Of a DNA stretch of 64,000 nucleotides, positions 25,608 through 34,121 are shown in pieces. Positions within the stretch are counted from its first letter, which is position 1. Every line of letters starts with the position of its first letter. This DNA is from Ewingella americana ATCC 33852 (lineage in GTDB: Bacteria; Pseudomonadota; Gammaproteobacteria; Enterobacterales; Enterobacteriaceae). Position numbers and translations under genes: made by a program. The notes below the pieces were generated by a model, which made no database searches, was not told the origin of the DNA, and saw nothing but the letters and a program-made list of their open reading frames with translations. The stretch covers positions 168,271 to 232,270 of the forward strand of contig NZ_JMPJ01000064.1 of assembly GCF_000735345.1 (NCBI RefSeq), read 5' to 3'.

Positions 25608-26927
25608 ATGTCCACCACGCCATTTGTGTCTAAAAGCAGTGAAAAGAGTTCAGCAGTTGACCTGATTGGGGTCGGGATCGGGCCGTTCAATCTGAGCCTC
25701 GCGGCGCTGGCGAAAGATTCCGGCAAAGTGCAAAGCCATTTTTTCGATGCCAACGACGCCTTCCGCTGGCACCCCGGCATGCTACTGCCGACCGCCACCA
25801 TGCAGACCTACGTGTTGCAGGATCTGGTGACCACCGTCGCGCCGCGCAGCGAATTCTCATTTATTAATTATCTGGTGGAGCAGAAGAAGATTTATCGCTT
25901 CCTCGCCACCGAGCAGCTGATCATCAGCCGCGATGAGTTCTCAGACTACCTTCAGTGGGCCTGCGACCGCATCGACAATCTGCATTTCTCCCAGCCGGTA
26001 GACGCCATCGACTTTGACGACGCGGCCGAGGAATTTGTGGTGCATACGCCGCAGGGCGACCACCGGGCGCGCAACATCTGTCTGGGCACCGGCCACGCGC
26101 CGTGGGTGCCGAAAAGCGCCCGCGCGGCGCTAGGCAAACAGTGTTTCCACGCCGCCGAAATTGAGCTGCGCGAGCATGATTTTACCGGCAAAAGAGTGAT
26201 GATTGTCGGCGGCGGCCAGAGTGGCGCTGACATCGTGCTCAACGCTCTCGACGGCCACTGGGGCGAGTTCGCCGAGCTGAGTTGGCTGTCGCGCCGCCCC
26301 AACTTCCAGCCGCTGGATGAGTCGATTTTCACCAATGAGTATTTCACGCCGGAATACGTCGATTATTTCTACACCCTGCCGGAAGAGATCCGCGAGCGCG
26401 AGATTCAAACCCAGAAACTGCCTTCGGACGGCATCAGCTACCACACGCTGGAAGCCATCTATAAGCAGCTTTATCACAAGTTTGACGTGCTGCATCAGCC
26501 GCGCAATGTGCGCCTGTTCCCGCACCGCGCGCTGGATGCCATTCGCCAGCAGGCCGACGGCAGCTATCGCCTACAGGCGCTGCACGGGCTGGAGAATGTT
26601 GAGGAGCAATTTGACGCTGACGTGGTTATCTTAGCCACCGGCTACCGCCCGGCCCTGCCGGACTATCTTGCGCCGCTGCTGGATCGCATTCCCTATGACC
26701 GCGAGCAGCACCTGCCGCTACGGCCCAATTTCAACCTGCAATGGGAAGGCCCGGTCAATAACCGCATTTACGCGGTGAACGCCGGGATCCATAGCCATGG
26801 CAGCGCCGAAGGCCAGCTAACCCTGACCGCGTGGCGCTCGGCGAAGATCCTCAACCACCTGCTCGGCGAGGCGCATTACGACCTTAGCCCCGGCCCGTCG
26901 CTGGTGCAGTGGTGGAGCGGTAACTAG
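25608..26927 (+). CDS. FAD/NADPH-dependent N-hydroxylating monooxygenase (IucD/SidA/PvdA family)
   Basis: 439-aa flavoprotein of the lysine/ornithine/diamine N-monooxygenase family used in hydroxamate siderophores. The FAD site is GVGIGPFNLSLAAL, the substrate region WHPGMLLPTATMQTYVLQDL, the NADPH site IVGGGQSGADIV, and the family end ATGYRPALPDY with NAGIHSHGSAEGQLTLTAWRSA. ATG at 25608 is preceded by AAGAGA. Hydroxylation of lysine, ornithine or a diamine such as putrescine or cadaverine is possible; the sequence alone does not settle which. No siderophore synthetase, acyltransferase or receptor lies in the window and no good Fur box is seen, so it is a lone gene here. Confidence 0.88.
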   Translation: MSTTPFVSKSSEKSSAVDLIGVGIGPFNLSLAALAKDSGKVQSHFFDANDAFRWHPGMLLPTATMQTYVLQDLVTTVAPRSEFSFINYLVEQKKIYRFLATEQLIISRDEFSDYLQWACDRIDNLHFSQPVDAIDFDDAAEEFVVHTPQGDHRARNICLGTGHAPWVPKSARAALGKQCFHAAEIELREHDFTGKRVMIVGGGQSGADIVLNALDGHWGEFAELSWLSRRPNFQPLDESIFTNEYFTPEYVDYFYTLPEEIREREIQTQKLPSDGISYHTLEAIYKQLYHKFDVLHQPRNVRLFPHRALDAIRQQADGSYRLQALHGLENVEEQFDADVVILATGYRPALPDYLAPLLDRIPYDREQHLPLRPNFNLQWEGPVNNRIYAVNAGIHSHGSAEGQLTLTAWRSAKILNHLLGEAHYDLSPGPSLVQWWSGN

Positions 26928-27445
26928 TGCTGGCCTTTGGCTTTCAGCAGATCCACATAGGCCTGATCGATTAACTCCTGACGGTCTATGTGCAGCTTTT
27001 CCAGCAGATCTTCGGCAATGGCCACGCCCTGCTCTTGAGTCTCGTGGTCAGCCAGCACCACTTCAAACTCCAGATAGTCGCCGAGGTGTTTGACGCGATC
27101 CAAATGCAGCCGCGTCTGGCCAATCATAAATAAGGTGCGCTGCTTGATAACCCGCCCGGCAGCGCCGTAGGCCAGCGTCAAAGTGTGGCGCAGCCCTTCG
27201 GGATCGGCGGTTTCGGTCAGGGTGTAGAAACTGGTTTTCGGCCCGGACTGATCCTGTCGCTGGTAGAAGATCAGCTCACCGCGATCTGCTGCAAAGGTGC
27301 GCAGCTTGAGGCGACCATGCGGGCAGACAAAGAAAGTATCATCTTGATCAATCAGTGTCGGTAAACCATCAGCCAGTAAGGCAAGCTTTTCATACATCGC
27401 TGAAAAATCATCAATTCTGGCTTTTATTTCAACATTTCTGGCCAT
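26924..27445 (-). CDS. CYTH domain protein (class IV adenylate cyclase-like)
   Basis: 173-aa CYTH protein. The hallmark N-terminal charged strand is present as ARNVEIKARI (E-x-K-x-R variant of ExExK), followed by LKLRTF, GELIFYQRQDQ and HLDRVKHLGDYLEFEVVL, the strands of a CYTH tunnel that binds triphosphates with Mg2+. Relatives include CyaB adenylate cyclases and thiamine-triphosphatases; which reaction applies is unknown. Its last bases overlap the stop of the convergent monooxygenase gene. Confidence 0.85.
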   Translation of the reverse strand: MARNVEIKARIDDFSAMYEKLALLADGLPTLIDQDDTFFVCPHGRLKLRTFAADRGELIFYQRQDQSGPKTSFYTLTETADPEGLRHTLTLAYGAAGRVIKQRTLFMIGQTRLHLDRVKHLGDYLEFEVVLADHETQEQGVAIAEDLLEKLHIDRQELIDQAYVDLLKAKGQH

Positions 27446-27652
27446 GCTATCTCCTTAAGAGCACTCCATAAAAGTAAGCCGTTTTACCCTATCATGATGA
27501 AACAACAGTGACATCGGTAAGGTTAATCGACGCGGCGCAAATTCTTGATTTTCTCCTTAAGCTTTTCAGCTAATAACCAGATAAACTCGCACTATCGGGT
27601 GTCGCGCACCTTTCTCATTACGTCAGTCAAAGGCCGGAGGCCAACGTCCAGA

Positions 27653-28093
27653 ATGATATGGATTATGTTAGCTGCAGTTGTTGTCGTGTTTATCGTTGGG
27701 TATTGGTTCATGACTGCAGACACCCGTAAGGCGAATGACTCCCTTGCCAGTCTGCTGAAAATTAAGCCGGTTTATATCGATTCCATGCTGCTGGAAATGG
27801 GCAAACGCCAGAGCCAGATGTTTACCCGCTCGATCAGCGGTGGCTATGCCGAAGAGATCCGCAAGGCGGCCTATGTGGTGTTTATCTACCACACCTTTAT
27901 TAAAGACGCTTCGGAAGAAAACGTGATCAAATGGCGCGAAATTCTGATCCGCGCGCACCTGCCGCCGCAGCTCTCCAGCGAACACGCCGAGCTGGCGCTG
28001 TTCTACTTCTCCGAGCTGGATATTGAGCCGTTCGAGCTGGCGCAGTTCCGCCGCCAGTACAATGAGACCTATAATCAGATTCACTTAGTCTGA
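27653..28093 (+). CDS. DUF1198 family membrane protein (YicN-like)
   Basis: About 146 aa from ATG 27653, with GGAGG 12 bases upstream. A single N-terminal membrane helix (MIWIMLAAVVVVFIVGYWFM) leads a cytoplasmic-looking domain. The MIW-LA-VVVF start and ENVIKWREILIRAHL resemble E. coli YicN (DUF1198), a protein without known function. The open frame extends to 27545, but that part does not look like the family. A good terminator follows. Confidence 0.75.
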   Translation: MIWIMLAAVVVVFIVGYWFMTADTRKANDSLASLLKIKPVYIDSMLLEMGKRQSQMFTRSISGGYAEEIRKAAYVVFIYHTFIKDASEENVIKWREILIRAHLPPQLSSEHAELALFYFSELDIEPFELAQFRRQYNETYNQIHLV

Positions 28094-28120
28094 AGCCTGA
28101 CTCTGGGTTAGTGCAGCGCG

Positions 28121-28148
28121 AAACGGCCCCTTATATGGGCCGTTTTTG
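28121..28148 (+). terminator. Terminator after the DUF1198 gene
   Basis: Stem AAACGGCCC / GGGCCGTTT with loop CTTATAT and TTTTTGTTT tail. Confidence 0.88.
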
Positions 28149-28228
28149 TTTCTGGCACTGAAAAGAGCAATCTCAGTCAGGATGACTCCTCCCGCCGCTG
28201 GCAAAGTGGTGTCTTGAAGAGAGGGAAA

Positions 28229-29116
28229 ATGAATAACGACAAATTTGATGATTACGCCCGGCGTTTCGAGCAGGTGTTTGATTTTATTGAACAGCATCTG
28301 GACAGCGCGCTGACGGTTGAACAGCTCAGCGAAGTGGCCTGCTTCTCGCGGTTCCACTTTCACCGCCAGTTCAGCCAGTTCTGCGGGGTGAGCGTCAGCC
28401 GCTATATCACGCTGATGCGCCTGAAGCGCGCCTCGTACCGGCTGGTTCAGCAGTCGCCGGACAAGATTATTGATATTGCGTTAGATGCCGGCTTTGAAAA
28501 CCCGGAGTCCTTTTCCCGCGCCTTCAAGCATACCTTTGGCCTGACCCCCAGCGAGTTCCGCAAGGCACCCGTATGGATGGACTGGCATAAACATTTCCAG
28601 TTTCCCGGCATGGAAACCCAGAAGAGGATGGAGAAGATGGACGTCAAAATTATTGAAGTTGAACCGATACCGGTGGCGGTGCTTGAGCACCACGGCGATC
28701 CAATGCGGGTCAGCAACTCGGTGGCGACCTTTATTGAATGGCGCAAAGCCTCGGGGCTGTCAGATTACACAACGCAAGGCACCTACGGCGTGCCTTATAA
28801 CGACCCGCTGGTCACGCCGGGCGAGGAGTTTCGCTTTGACATTTGTGGCGAACTCAACCCGCAGGCGCAGGGCAAAGTCCCGGCTAATTCTCAGGGAGTT
28901 ATCAGTAAAACCCTGCCCGGTGGCCGCTGCGCCGTGGTGCGCCACGTGGGTTCTTACGATCGCATCAGTGAAACGGTCTACAACCTGTATCGCCAGTGGC
29001 TGCCGCAAAGTGGTGAAGAGCTGCGTGATTTCCCGGTCTATTTCCGCTATTTGCAGCTTGACCAAGAGTTGCCGGAGCACGCCCAGCAAACGGACATTCT
29101 GCTGCCGCTGAAATAG
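28229..29116 (+). CDS. AraC-family regulator with GyrI-like effector domain
   Basis: 295 aa from ATG 28229 (GAGAGGG just upstream; a TTG at 28214 also opens the frame). The N-terminal two-HTH AraC domain is clear (VEQLSEVACFSRFHFHRQFS and IIDIALDAGFENPESFSRAF). The C-terminal half is a GyrI-like/SOUL-type ligand domain (VKIIEVEPIPVAVLEHHGDP, then GRCAVVRHVGSYDRISET). It resembles Rob/SbmC-type multidrug regulators and other AraC-GyrI fusions. Ligand and targets are unknown. A 30-bp perfect palindromic terminator follows. Confidence 0.9.
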   Translation: MNNDKFDDYARRFEQVFDFIEQHLDSALTVEQLSEVACFSRFHFHRQFSQFCGVSVSRYITLMRLKRASYRLVQQSPDKIIDIALDAGFENPESFSRAFKHTFGLTPSEFRKAPVWMDWHKHFQFPGMETQKRMEKMDVKIIEVEPIPVAVLEHHGDPMRVSNSVATFIEWRKASGLSDYTTQGTYGVPYNDPLVTPGEEFRFDICGELNPQAQGKVPANSQGVISKTLPGGRCAVVRHVGSYDRISETVYNLYRQWLPQSGEELRDFPVYFRYLQLDQELPEHAQQTDILLPLK

Positions 29117-29139
29117 CCGTTCGCCCAATCTCAGACAAA

Positions 29140-29169
29140 AAAATAGCGCTGAATATTCAGCGCTATTTT
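29140..29169. terminator. Bidirectional terminator AraC / ygaC
   Basis: 30-bp perfect palindrome (centre GAATATTC, outer arms AAAATAGCGC) with flanking A's and TTTTCTTTTC, between convergent genes. Confidence 0.88.
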
Positions 29170-29182
29170 CTTTTCGACCGGC

Positions 29183-29518
29183 TTAGCGGAAGACGTTTTC
29201 GAGATAACTCGCCAGAATCTGGCGTGAACTGAAACCGTGGCAGATGCCGTAATAAGCTTCGTTCTCACTGGCTACATCCAGCGGAAAACGGGTGTAAACC
29301 TGACTGCTGCGAAAAGAGGCCGTTGGCTCGGCGAAACGTTCGCTGCGCTCTTTCAGCGCCGGATGTATCACCAGGGCAGTCCGACCAAACCGCGCTTCCC
29401 GGTTCACATACACGTAGTGCTCACCCCGGTGGTAACCGTAGGCTTTATCATCAACAAAATCGCGCTCAAAACCTGAATTTTCTAAAACGCGCGCCACTTC
29501 ATCTGGCCGTAAATACAT
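29183..29518 (-). CDS. ygaC: YgaC family protein (DUF2002)
   Basis: 111 aa from ATG 29518, which carries a GCGAGGAG ribosome site; the frame stays open to 29581 but the family begins [12 protein letters not shown]. It contains [29 protein letters not shown], the E. coli YgaC signature. Function unknown; E. coli ygaC is known as Fur-regulated, but I do not see a convincing Fur box here. In E. coli ygaC is also close to ygaM. Confidence 0.9.
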   Translation of the reverse strand: MYLRPDEVARVLENSGFERDFVDDKAYGYHRGEHYVYVNREARFGRTALVIHPALKERSERFAEPTASFRSSQVYTRFPLDVASENEAYYGICHGFSSRQILASYLENVFR

Positions 29519-29666
29519 GGTTGCTCCTCGCTTCTTTAACCGCAGAGCGACCTTACCGTATTCATCCGCCTGAATAACCACTTTATCCCGAGATTTGGCC
29601 TCTTTAGGATTTATCTAAAGCCAATAAAGATAAATTCTCGGGGTTTTACGCTATACGTTTTGGCCC

Positions 29667-30863
29667 TCAGACCGAGGGCGGGGCCGCTTTGGCATTGGCC
29701 CACAGGCGCAGCGTCATTAACCATGCCAACACCACCATAATCGCCGCCGCCAGATAGATAGACGAGGTGCCCGCGTGCGCGATCAGCAGGCCAGCAATCG
29801 GCCCGGTCAGGCCCAAACCGAGGTCGAGGAACGCCGAATATGTCCCCAGCGCGGTGCCCTGATTCTGCGGCGGCACCTGCTTCACCGCCTCGACGCCGAG
29901 CGCCGGGAAGATAAGCGAGAAGCCGCAGCCGGTCAGCAATGCGCCCAGTTGCACGGTGATAGGGTCAGTGCCGAGCCAGATCATCAGCAGGCCCAAAGCT
30001 TCGAACAAGAAAGAGGCCAACGCCACGCGCAGGCCGCCAAAACGGTTGATGGTGTTAGCAAGGATCAGTCGAATGCCCACAAAGCCCAAGCTGAACAGGG
30101 TCAGGGTGAAAGCCGCGCCGCTCCAGTTTTTCTCCGCATAGTAGAGAGTGATGAAGGTGGCGATCACCCCGAAGCCCACGGTACCGAAGCCGAGGCCCAA
30201 ACCGTGCAACCACATGCGCCCCAGCACGGCTTTGAACGCAATTCTCTTACCCGTCGTCACAGAAATATCCTGCTTACGACTCGCCAGCCAGAGGGCCAGC
30301 AACACCGCCAGTACCAGCAGCACCGCGACGCCGGTCAGGCCGAATTGCGCATTGAGCATCACGCCCAGCGGCGCGCCCACCGCCATCGCGCCGTAGGTAG
30401 CGACGCCGTTCCATGAAATCACCCGCGCCGTGTGCATGGCTCCCACCGCGCCAATCCCCCACAGGGTGGTGCCGGTGCTGGCAAAGCTTTCGCCCACGCC
30501 CAAGAACAGGCGTCCGACGCACAGCATCAGCAAGCTAACCAGCGGATAGCCCGCCAGCAGCACCGCCAACATGTAGAACACGCCGCTGATGCCGCAGCAG
30601 GTCAGGCCAAACAGCACCACCTTCTTCGGCCCGAGCTGGTCGGCATAGCGCCCGGCGTGCGGGCGGCTGATGAGCGTCGCGAAGTACTGCACGCTAATGA
30701 TCAGGCCCGCCAAGACCGAGTTGAAACCTAAGCTGTTATGCACAAAGCCCGGCAGCACCGCCAGCGGCAAGCCAATGGTCAGATAGCAGACAAAGGTAAA
30801 TGTCATGAATGACAAAATGCGTTTATTTAATTGCAGATTGGTGCGCAGCGTACTTACTGACAT
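29667..30863 (-). CDS. yhhS: MFS transporter, YhhS/YfcJ type
   Basis: 398-aa, 12-helix major facilitator of the YhhS group; arabinose-like efflux and glyphosate tolerance have been linked to E. coli YhhS. Matching landmarks are YLTIGLPLAVLPGFVH in helix 1, the loop-2/3 motif SRPHAGRYADQLGPKK, WGIGAVGAMHTARVISWNG, and GFSLIFPALGVEAVKQVP. I use ATG 30863, where the protein family starts; the longer frame to 30977 adds a polar stretch without family match. No strong ribosome site is visible. In E. coli yhhS lies far from here, so this is a lineage-specific placement. Confidence 0.85.
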   Translation of the reverse strand: MSVSTLRTNLQLNKRILSFMTFTFVCYLTIGLPLAVLPGFVHNSLGFNSVLAGLIISVQYFATLISRPHAGRYADQLGPKKVVLFGLTCCGISGVFYMLAVLLAGYPLVSLLMLCVGRLFLGVGESFASTGTTLWGIGAVGAMHTARVISWNGVATYGAMAVGAPLGVMLNAQFGLTGVAVLLVLAVLLALWLASRKQDISVTTGKRIAFKAVLGRMWLHGLGLGFGTVGFGVIATFITLYYAEKNWSGAAFTLTLFSLGFVGIRLILANTINRFGGLRVALASFLFEALGLLMIWLGTDPITVQLGALLTGCGFSLIFPALGVEAVKQVPPQNQGTALGTYSAFLDLGLGLTGPIAGLLIAHAGTSSIYLAAAIMVVLAWLMTLRLWANAKAAPPSV

Positions 30864-31143
30864 GGGAGAACCCGAACGGAGATCACAGATTGAATATTTA
30901 TAGGATAAACAGGTTTGGCTGAAGTAGAAATCTAAATGCCGGGGAAAAATGTTATCTGCTGTAAAACCTTCTGCCACTTACAGAAAAGTCTGAGCCACGT
31001 CACGCTAAGCCGCGTGGAGACTGGTGCCGCTTCATAGTGAGAACCGCTAATATCGCCGAAAATCACGGGTGATTCCCCTATGGATCCTTCCATCGCAGCA
31101 TTTTGGACTATAGTTAAAGTACAGTTCAAACAAGGAGAGCCAA

Positions 31144-31452
31144 ATGTTTAAGAAATCAGAAAAAGTAGAACGAGACATTAATGAGGATGTAACTCTGCTG
31201 GCCGATACCCTTGACGAGGTGCTGCAATCTTCGGGCGCTAAATCGAAAGATGAGCTGGAAAAAATTCGCGGTAAAGCCGAAGGCGTTTTACGCGATGCTC
31301 GTGCCCGCTTTAACGGCAACAGCAACATTAAACAGCACGCGATTGACGCGGCTAACCAGGCGACCAACTACGTGAAAGATAACCCGTGGCACGGCGTAGG
31401 TGTCGGTGCCGCCGTAGGTATCGTGCTCGGTGTTTTACTGGGTCGCCGCTAA
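31144..31452 (+). CDS. ygaM: YgaM, DUF883 stress-related membrane-anchored protein
   Basis: 102-aa protein of the ElaB/YqjD/YgaM family. The N-terminal ~75 residues are amphipathic helix; the C-terminal segment PWHGVGVGAAVGIVLGVLLGRR is one membrane helix ending in Arg residues. Family members anchor to the inner membrane and some bind ribosomes in stationary phase. AAGGAG precedes ATG. In E. coli ygaM neighbours ygaC as here, with the transporter inserted between them in this genome. An unusual triple-hairpin region follows. Confidence 0.92.
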   Translation: MFKKSEKVERDINEDVTLLADTLDEVLQSSGAKSKDELEKIRGKAEGVLRDARARFNGNSNIKQHAIDAANQATNYVKDNPWHGVGVGAAVGIVLGVLLGRR

Positions 31453-31489
31453 GCGCCTCGGTAATGTGCAGAAGTAACCTGAGTAGTAA

Positions 31490-31565
31490 GTAAGACAGGT
31501 GCTAATTCCTGTGTCGGGTACCAGCACCTGAGCGGAAGTTGACCCCCTCATTATTCCGCTTAGAA
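31490..31565 (+). ncRNA. Structured 3' region of ygaM, candidate small RNA
   Basis: Two inverted repeats precede a strong terminator: CAGGTGCT (31496-31503) with AGCACCTG (31523-31530), and GCGGAA (31532-31537) with TTCCGC (31555-31560). Hairpin-hairpin-terminator spacing after a coding gene is how 3'-UTR-derived small RNAs look. No expression evidence is available, so this is only a candidate. Confidence 0.3.
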
Positions 31566-31566
31566 G

Positions 31567-31588
31567 CGGGGCCTTTTGGCCCCGTTTT
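31567..31588 (+). terminator. Terminator of the ygaM transcript
   Basis: Stem CGGGGCC / GGCCCCG, loop TTTT, tail TTTTCT. Confidence 0.88.
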
Positions 31589-31619
31589 CTATATCTATCC
31601 TTCTAACATTCCTTTCCGA

Positions 31620-33080
31620 CTATTCTCTTCTCTCCGCGCTCTCAACCAATATCGCCGCTAATTTGTCGACCAGCTTGTCGGCCTGCTGTTGATTGAGAAT
31701 ATTGGGGAAGCCCATCAGTAAGCCATTTGGTCTCAGCGCATCGCCCTTCTCCCTCGGCTCTACTTGCCAATCTGACAGCGCCTGAATGGCCAGCCCCTGC
31801 GAGCGGGCGTGCTGCGCAATGGCGGCGTCATCGAAGCTGGCGGCTAAGTTGGCACACAGCTGAATACCCCCGGCCTGCGGATTAACCCACAGCCGATCTC
31901 TTGGGAAACGCGCCTCCAACGCCTGAGTCAAAAAGGCCCGGCGCTCGACATAAAGCTGACGCATACGCTTGAGATGGCGATAGAAATGGCCCTGCGCGAT
32001 AAACTCCGCCACGCTGGTTTGCATCAATCGCGGACTGGCACAGGCGCGCAGATGGCAGTAGTCACTGACCTTATCCACCAGCTTTTCCGGCACCACCACG
32101 TAGCCGAGGCGCAGCGCGGGGAACATCACCTTGCTGAAGGTTCCGGCATAAATCACCCTCCCCTGCGCATCAAGGCTTTTCAGCGACGGCAGCGGCTGGC
32201 CCTGATAGCGAAACTCACTGTCATAGTCGTCTTCGATGATCCACGCCTCACGGCTTGCAGCCCACTCGAGCAGCGCCATGCGTCGCGACAGACTGAGCGA
32301 TACTCCCATCGGGCTTTGGTGCGCGGGGGTGACCACGGCAAATTTCGCCTGAGGGAAGTGCTGAATGGCGTGGTCGATGTTCATCCCCTCACCGTCCACC
32401 GGGATACCCATTGGCGTCGCGCCCGCCGCGCGGAAAAAGGCCTGCGTCACCGGATAACCGGGGTCTTCCAGCCAAACGCCGTCCTGCGGCTGCATCAGGC
32501 TACCCATCACTAAATCCAGCACCGCCGCGTAGCCCGAGCAGATAAAAACCTGCTCCGGTCGGCAAGAGAAGCCGCGCGACAGCTGCAAGTAGGCCGCCAC
32601 TTCATGGCGCAGGGCGGCGTCGCCGTTGAGCGGCGCGTGGCCGAGATCTTCAATCCGCGTGTGGCGAATTTGCCGGGCCACGATGCGCGACCAGATGGCG
32701 CGCGGAAAGGCGTCCAGCGCGGGCAGACCAAGCTCTAAGGGGAAAGGGCTGCTGGTGGGCAGCATCGGGTTGACGGTAAAGCGCGGCGGCTCGGGGATGC
32801 GTTCCGGCAAGGGGGAAAGAGTCGGCAGCGACAGGCTGACGCGCGTCCCCGCCTGCCCGCGGCTCTGCAAAAAGCCTTCGGCCATTAGCAGTCCATAGGC
32901 GTTATCCACCGTAGCGCGGGCGACACCCAGCTCGCTCGCCAGACTGCGCGCCGAGGGCACGCGCTCTCCGGCCTGCAACTGGTTCTGCATGATAGCCTGC
33001 TTAAAGCGCTGATAAATCTGCCGATAAAGTGGCGCGGAGAGCTGGGGATCCAGCTGGAAGGAAGCCGAAAACGCTGACAT
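31620..33080 (-). CDS. MocR/PdxR-type regulator (GntR HTH fused to aminotransferase domain)
   Basis: 486 aa. An N-terminal GntR winged HTH (about residues 10-75; YQRFKQAIMQNQLQAGERVPSARSLASELGVARATV, in pieces) is joined to a fold-type I aminotransferase-like domain. The PLP-binding lysine region YAGTFSKVMFPALRLGYVV and IIEDDYDSEFRYQGQPLPSL are clear. MocR proteins sense PLP or an aldimine and often control the divergent gene. Here the divergent gene is an AhpD-like protein, 92 bases away. The real target and effector are unknown. Confidence 0.9.
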   Translation of the reverse strand: MSAFSASFQLDPQLSAPLYRQIYQRFKQAIMQNQLQAGERVPSARSLASELGVARATVDNAYGLLMAEGFLQSRGQAGTRVSLSLPTLSPLPERIPEPPRFTVNPMLPTSSPFPLELGLPALDAFPRAIWSRIVARQIRHTRIEDLGHAPLNGDAALRHEVAAYLQLSRGFSCRPEQVFICSGYAAVLDLVMGSLMQPQDGVWLEDPGYPVTQAFFRAAGATPMGIPVDGEGMNIDHAIQHFPQAKFAVVTPAHQSPMGVSLSLSRRMALLEWAASREAWIIEDDYDSEFRYQGQPLPSLKSLDAQGRVIYAGTFSKVMFPALRLGYVVVPEKLVDKVSDYCHLRACASPRLMQTSVAEFIAQGHFYRHLKRMRQLYVERRAFLTQALEARFPRDRLWVNPQAGGIQLCANLAASFDDAAIAQHARSQGLAIQALSDWQVEPREKGDALRPNGLLMGFPNILNQQQADKLVDKLAAILVESAERRE

Positions 33081-33172
33081 TCATGGCCCTATCAAAAAGT
33101 CATATTATGGCTCTGTAGTATAGTCCATGCGGCCGCTAAAGTACCTCTCATCAACCCAAAGAGGAAATCAAC

Positions 33173-33604
33173 ATGACTCAGCTTCGCCTGCCTTACTACC
33201 AACTGTCTGCCAGCGTGATCGAACCGATGAGAGCCGCGCTGGGCGCGCTGGAAAAAGGCCCGCTGGACAACATCATCATTGAGCTGGTGTTCCTGCGCGT
33301 GTCGCAAATCAATGGCTGCGCCTACTGTCTGGATATGCACTCGAAGGCGCTGCGCAAGGCGGACTATCCACAAGGGAAATTGGATCAGCTGGCCGGATGG
33401 CGCGTCAGCCACGCCTACTCTGACAAAGAGCGCGCCGCTTTGGCATGGGCAGAGAGCCTGACGCTGATTGCCGCGACCGGCGCACCGGACGGCGATTATG
33501 AGCCTTTAAAGGCGCAATTTAGTGACGTAGAAATCTCTGAATTGACCTTTGCTATTGGTCTGATGAATGCGTTTAACCGTCTTGCGGTCGGAATGCGTCA
33601 ATAA
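33173..33604 (+). CDS. AhpD-like carboxymuconolactone decarboxylase family protein
   Basis: 143-aa AhpD-like protein. The redox motif is NGCAYCLDMHSKALRKA (C-x2-C with nearby His), as in alkylhydroperoxidase AhpD and carboxymuconolactone decarboxylase-like enzymes. AAGAGGAAA precedes ATG. Divergent from the MocR regulator, so probably under its control. Likely a thiol-peroxidase-type or hydroperoxide-related function, not proven. Followed by a terminator. Confidence 0.88.
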   Translation: MTQLRLPYYQLSASVIEPMRAALGALEKGPLDNIIIELVFLRVSQINGCAYCLDMHSKALRKADYPQGKLDQLAGWRVSHAYSDKERAALAWAESLTLIAATGAPDGDYEPLKAQFSDVEISELTFAIGLMNAFNRLAVGMRQ

Positions 33605-33640
33605 TCGCCAAACAGTTTCCCGTACATTTTATAAGCATTA

Positions 33641-33680
33641 GCCGCCAGCCCGCGCCCGCCGCGCCTCTGGCGGCTTTTTG
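33641..33680 (+). terminator. Terminator after the AhpD-like gene
   Basis: Stem GCCGCCAG / CTGGCGGC with an 18-base GC-rich loop and TTTTTGCTTTTT tail. Confidence 0.75.
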
Positions 33681-33706
33681 CTTTTTCGAACTTCGCAAAT
33701 CTCAAA

Positions 33707-33754
33707 AAACTATATCTTGTGTGGTTGATTATTTAAATCACCACATCTAGTATT
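33707..33754 (+). promoter_or_regulatory. NrdR-box-like operator before nrdHIEF
   Basis: AAACTATATCTTGTGT (33707-33722) fits the NrdR palindrome ACAC-ATATAT-GTGT at most positions. A second, weaker candidate, ACCACATCTAGTATT, lies around 33740-33754, about three helical turns downstream. Paired NrdR boxes at this spacing are typical of bacterial nrd operons. Confidence 0.55.
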
Positions 33755-33871
33755 CAATTCGTCGGGACGCTACTACAGCACCGATACCCGCGCCCCCTTA
33801 CTGCTGAAGCCATCGCCACAGCGACCGGGCAAAAATTGTCTCTGATTTCATTATGGATGGGAATACGAATC

Positions 33872-34111
33872 ATGAGCATTATTATTTACAGCAAGCCAGA
33901 CTGTGTCCAATGCAACGCCACCTACCGCGCTTTAGATAAACAAGGCATTTCTTATCAAGTCATCGACTTAACGCAGGATGCACAAGCCTTGGGTCAGGTT
34001 CGCGCTATGGGTTACCAGCAAGTGCCGGTGATCGTTGCCGGTGACGACCACTGGTCTGGCTTCCGCCCAGACAAAATCAGCGAGTTGCGCCAACTGCAAA
34101 CCGCGTTCTGA
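33872..34111 (+). CDS. nrdH: NrdH glutaredoxin-like redoxin
   Basis: 79-aa small redoxin that supplies electrons to class Ib ribonucleotide reductase. Start is ATG 33872 ([21 protein letters not shown]); the open frame begins earlier but the family starts here. The redox centre is C-V-Q-C near residues 11-14, and the end DKISELRQL with WSGFRPDKI is the NrdH hallmark. First gene of the nrdHIEF operon, 10 bases before nrdI. Confidence 0.96.
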   Translation: MSIIIYSKPDCVQCNATYRALDKQGISYQVIDLTQDAQALGQVRAMGYQQVPVIVAGDDHWSGFRPDKISELRQLQTAF

Positions 34112-34121
34112 GGCCAGACGG

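Noticed and set aside
29519-29666. Fur box before ygaC, expected from E. coli
   Set aside because: AT-rich words are present (TTATCTTTA, TAGATAAAT) but no convincing 19-bp palindrome.
29775-30416. Long open frame on the plus strand, 213 codons
   Set aside because: It lies fully antisense to the YhhS-like transporter, is rich in Gln/His/Arg/Glu as expected for a GC-rich antisense frame, and has no ribosome site or family likeness.
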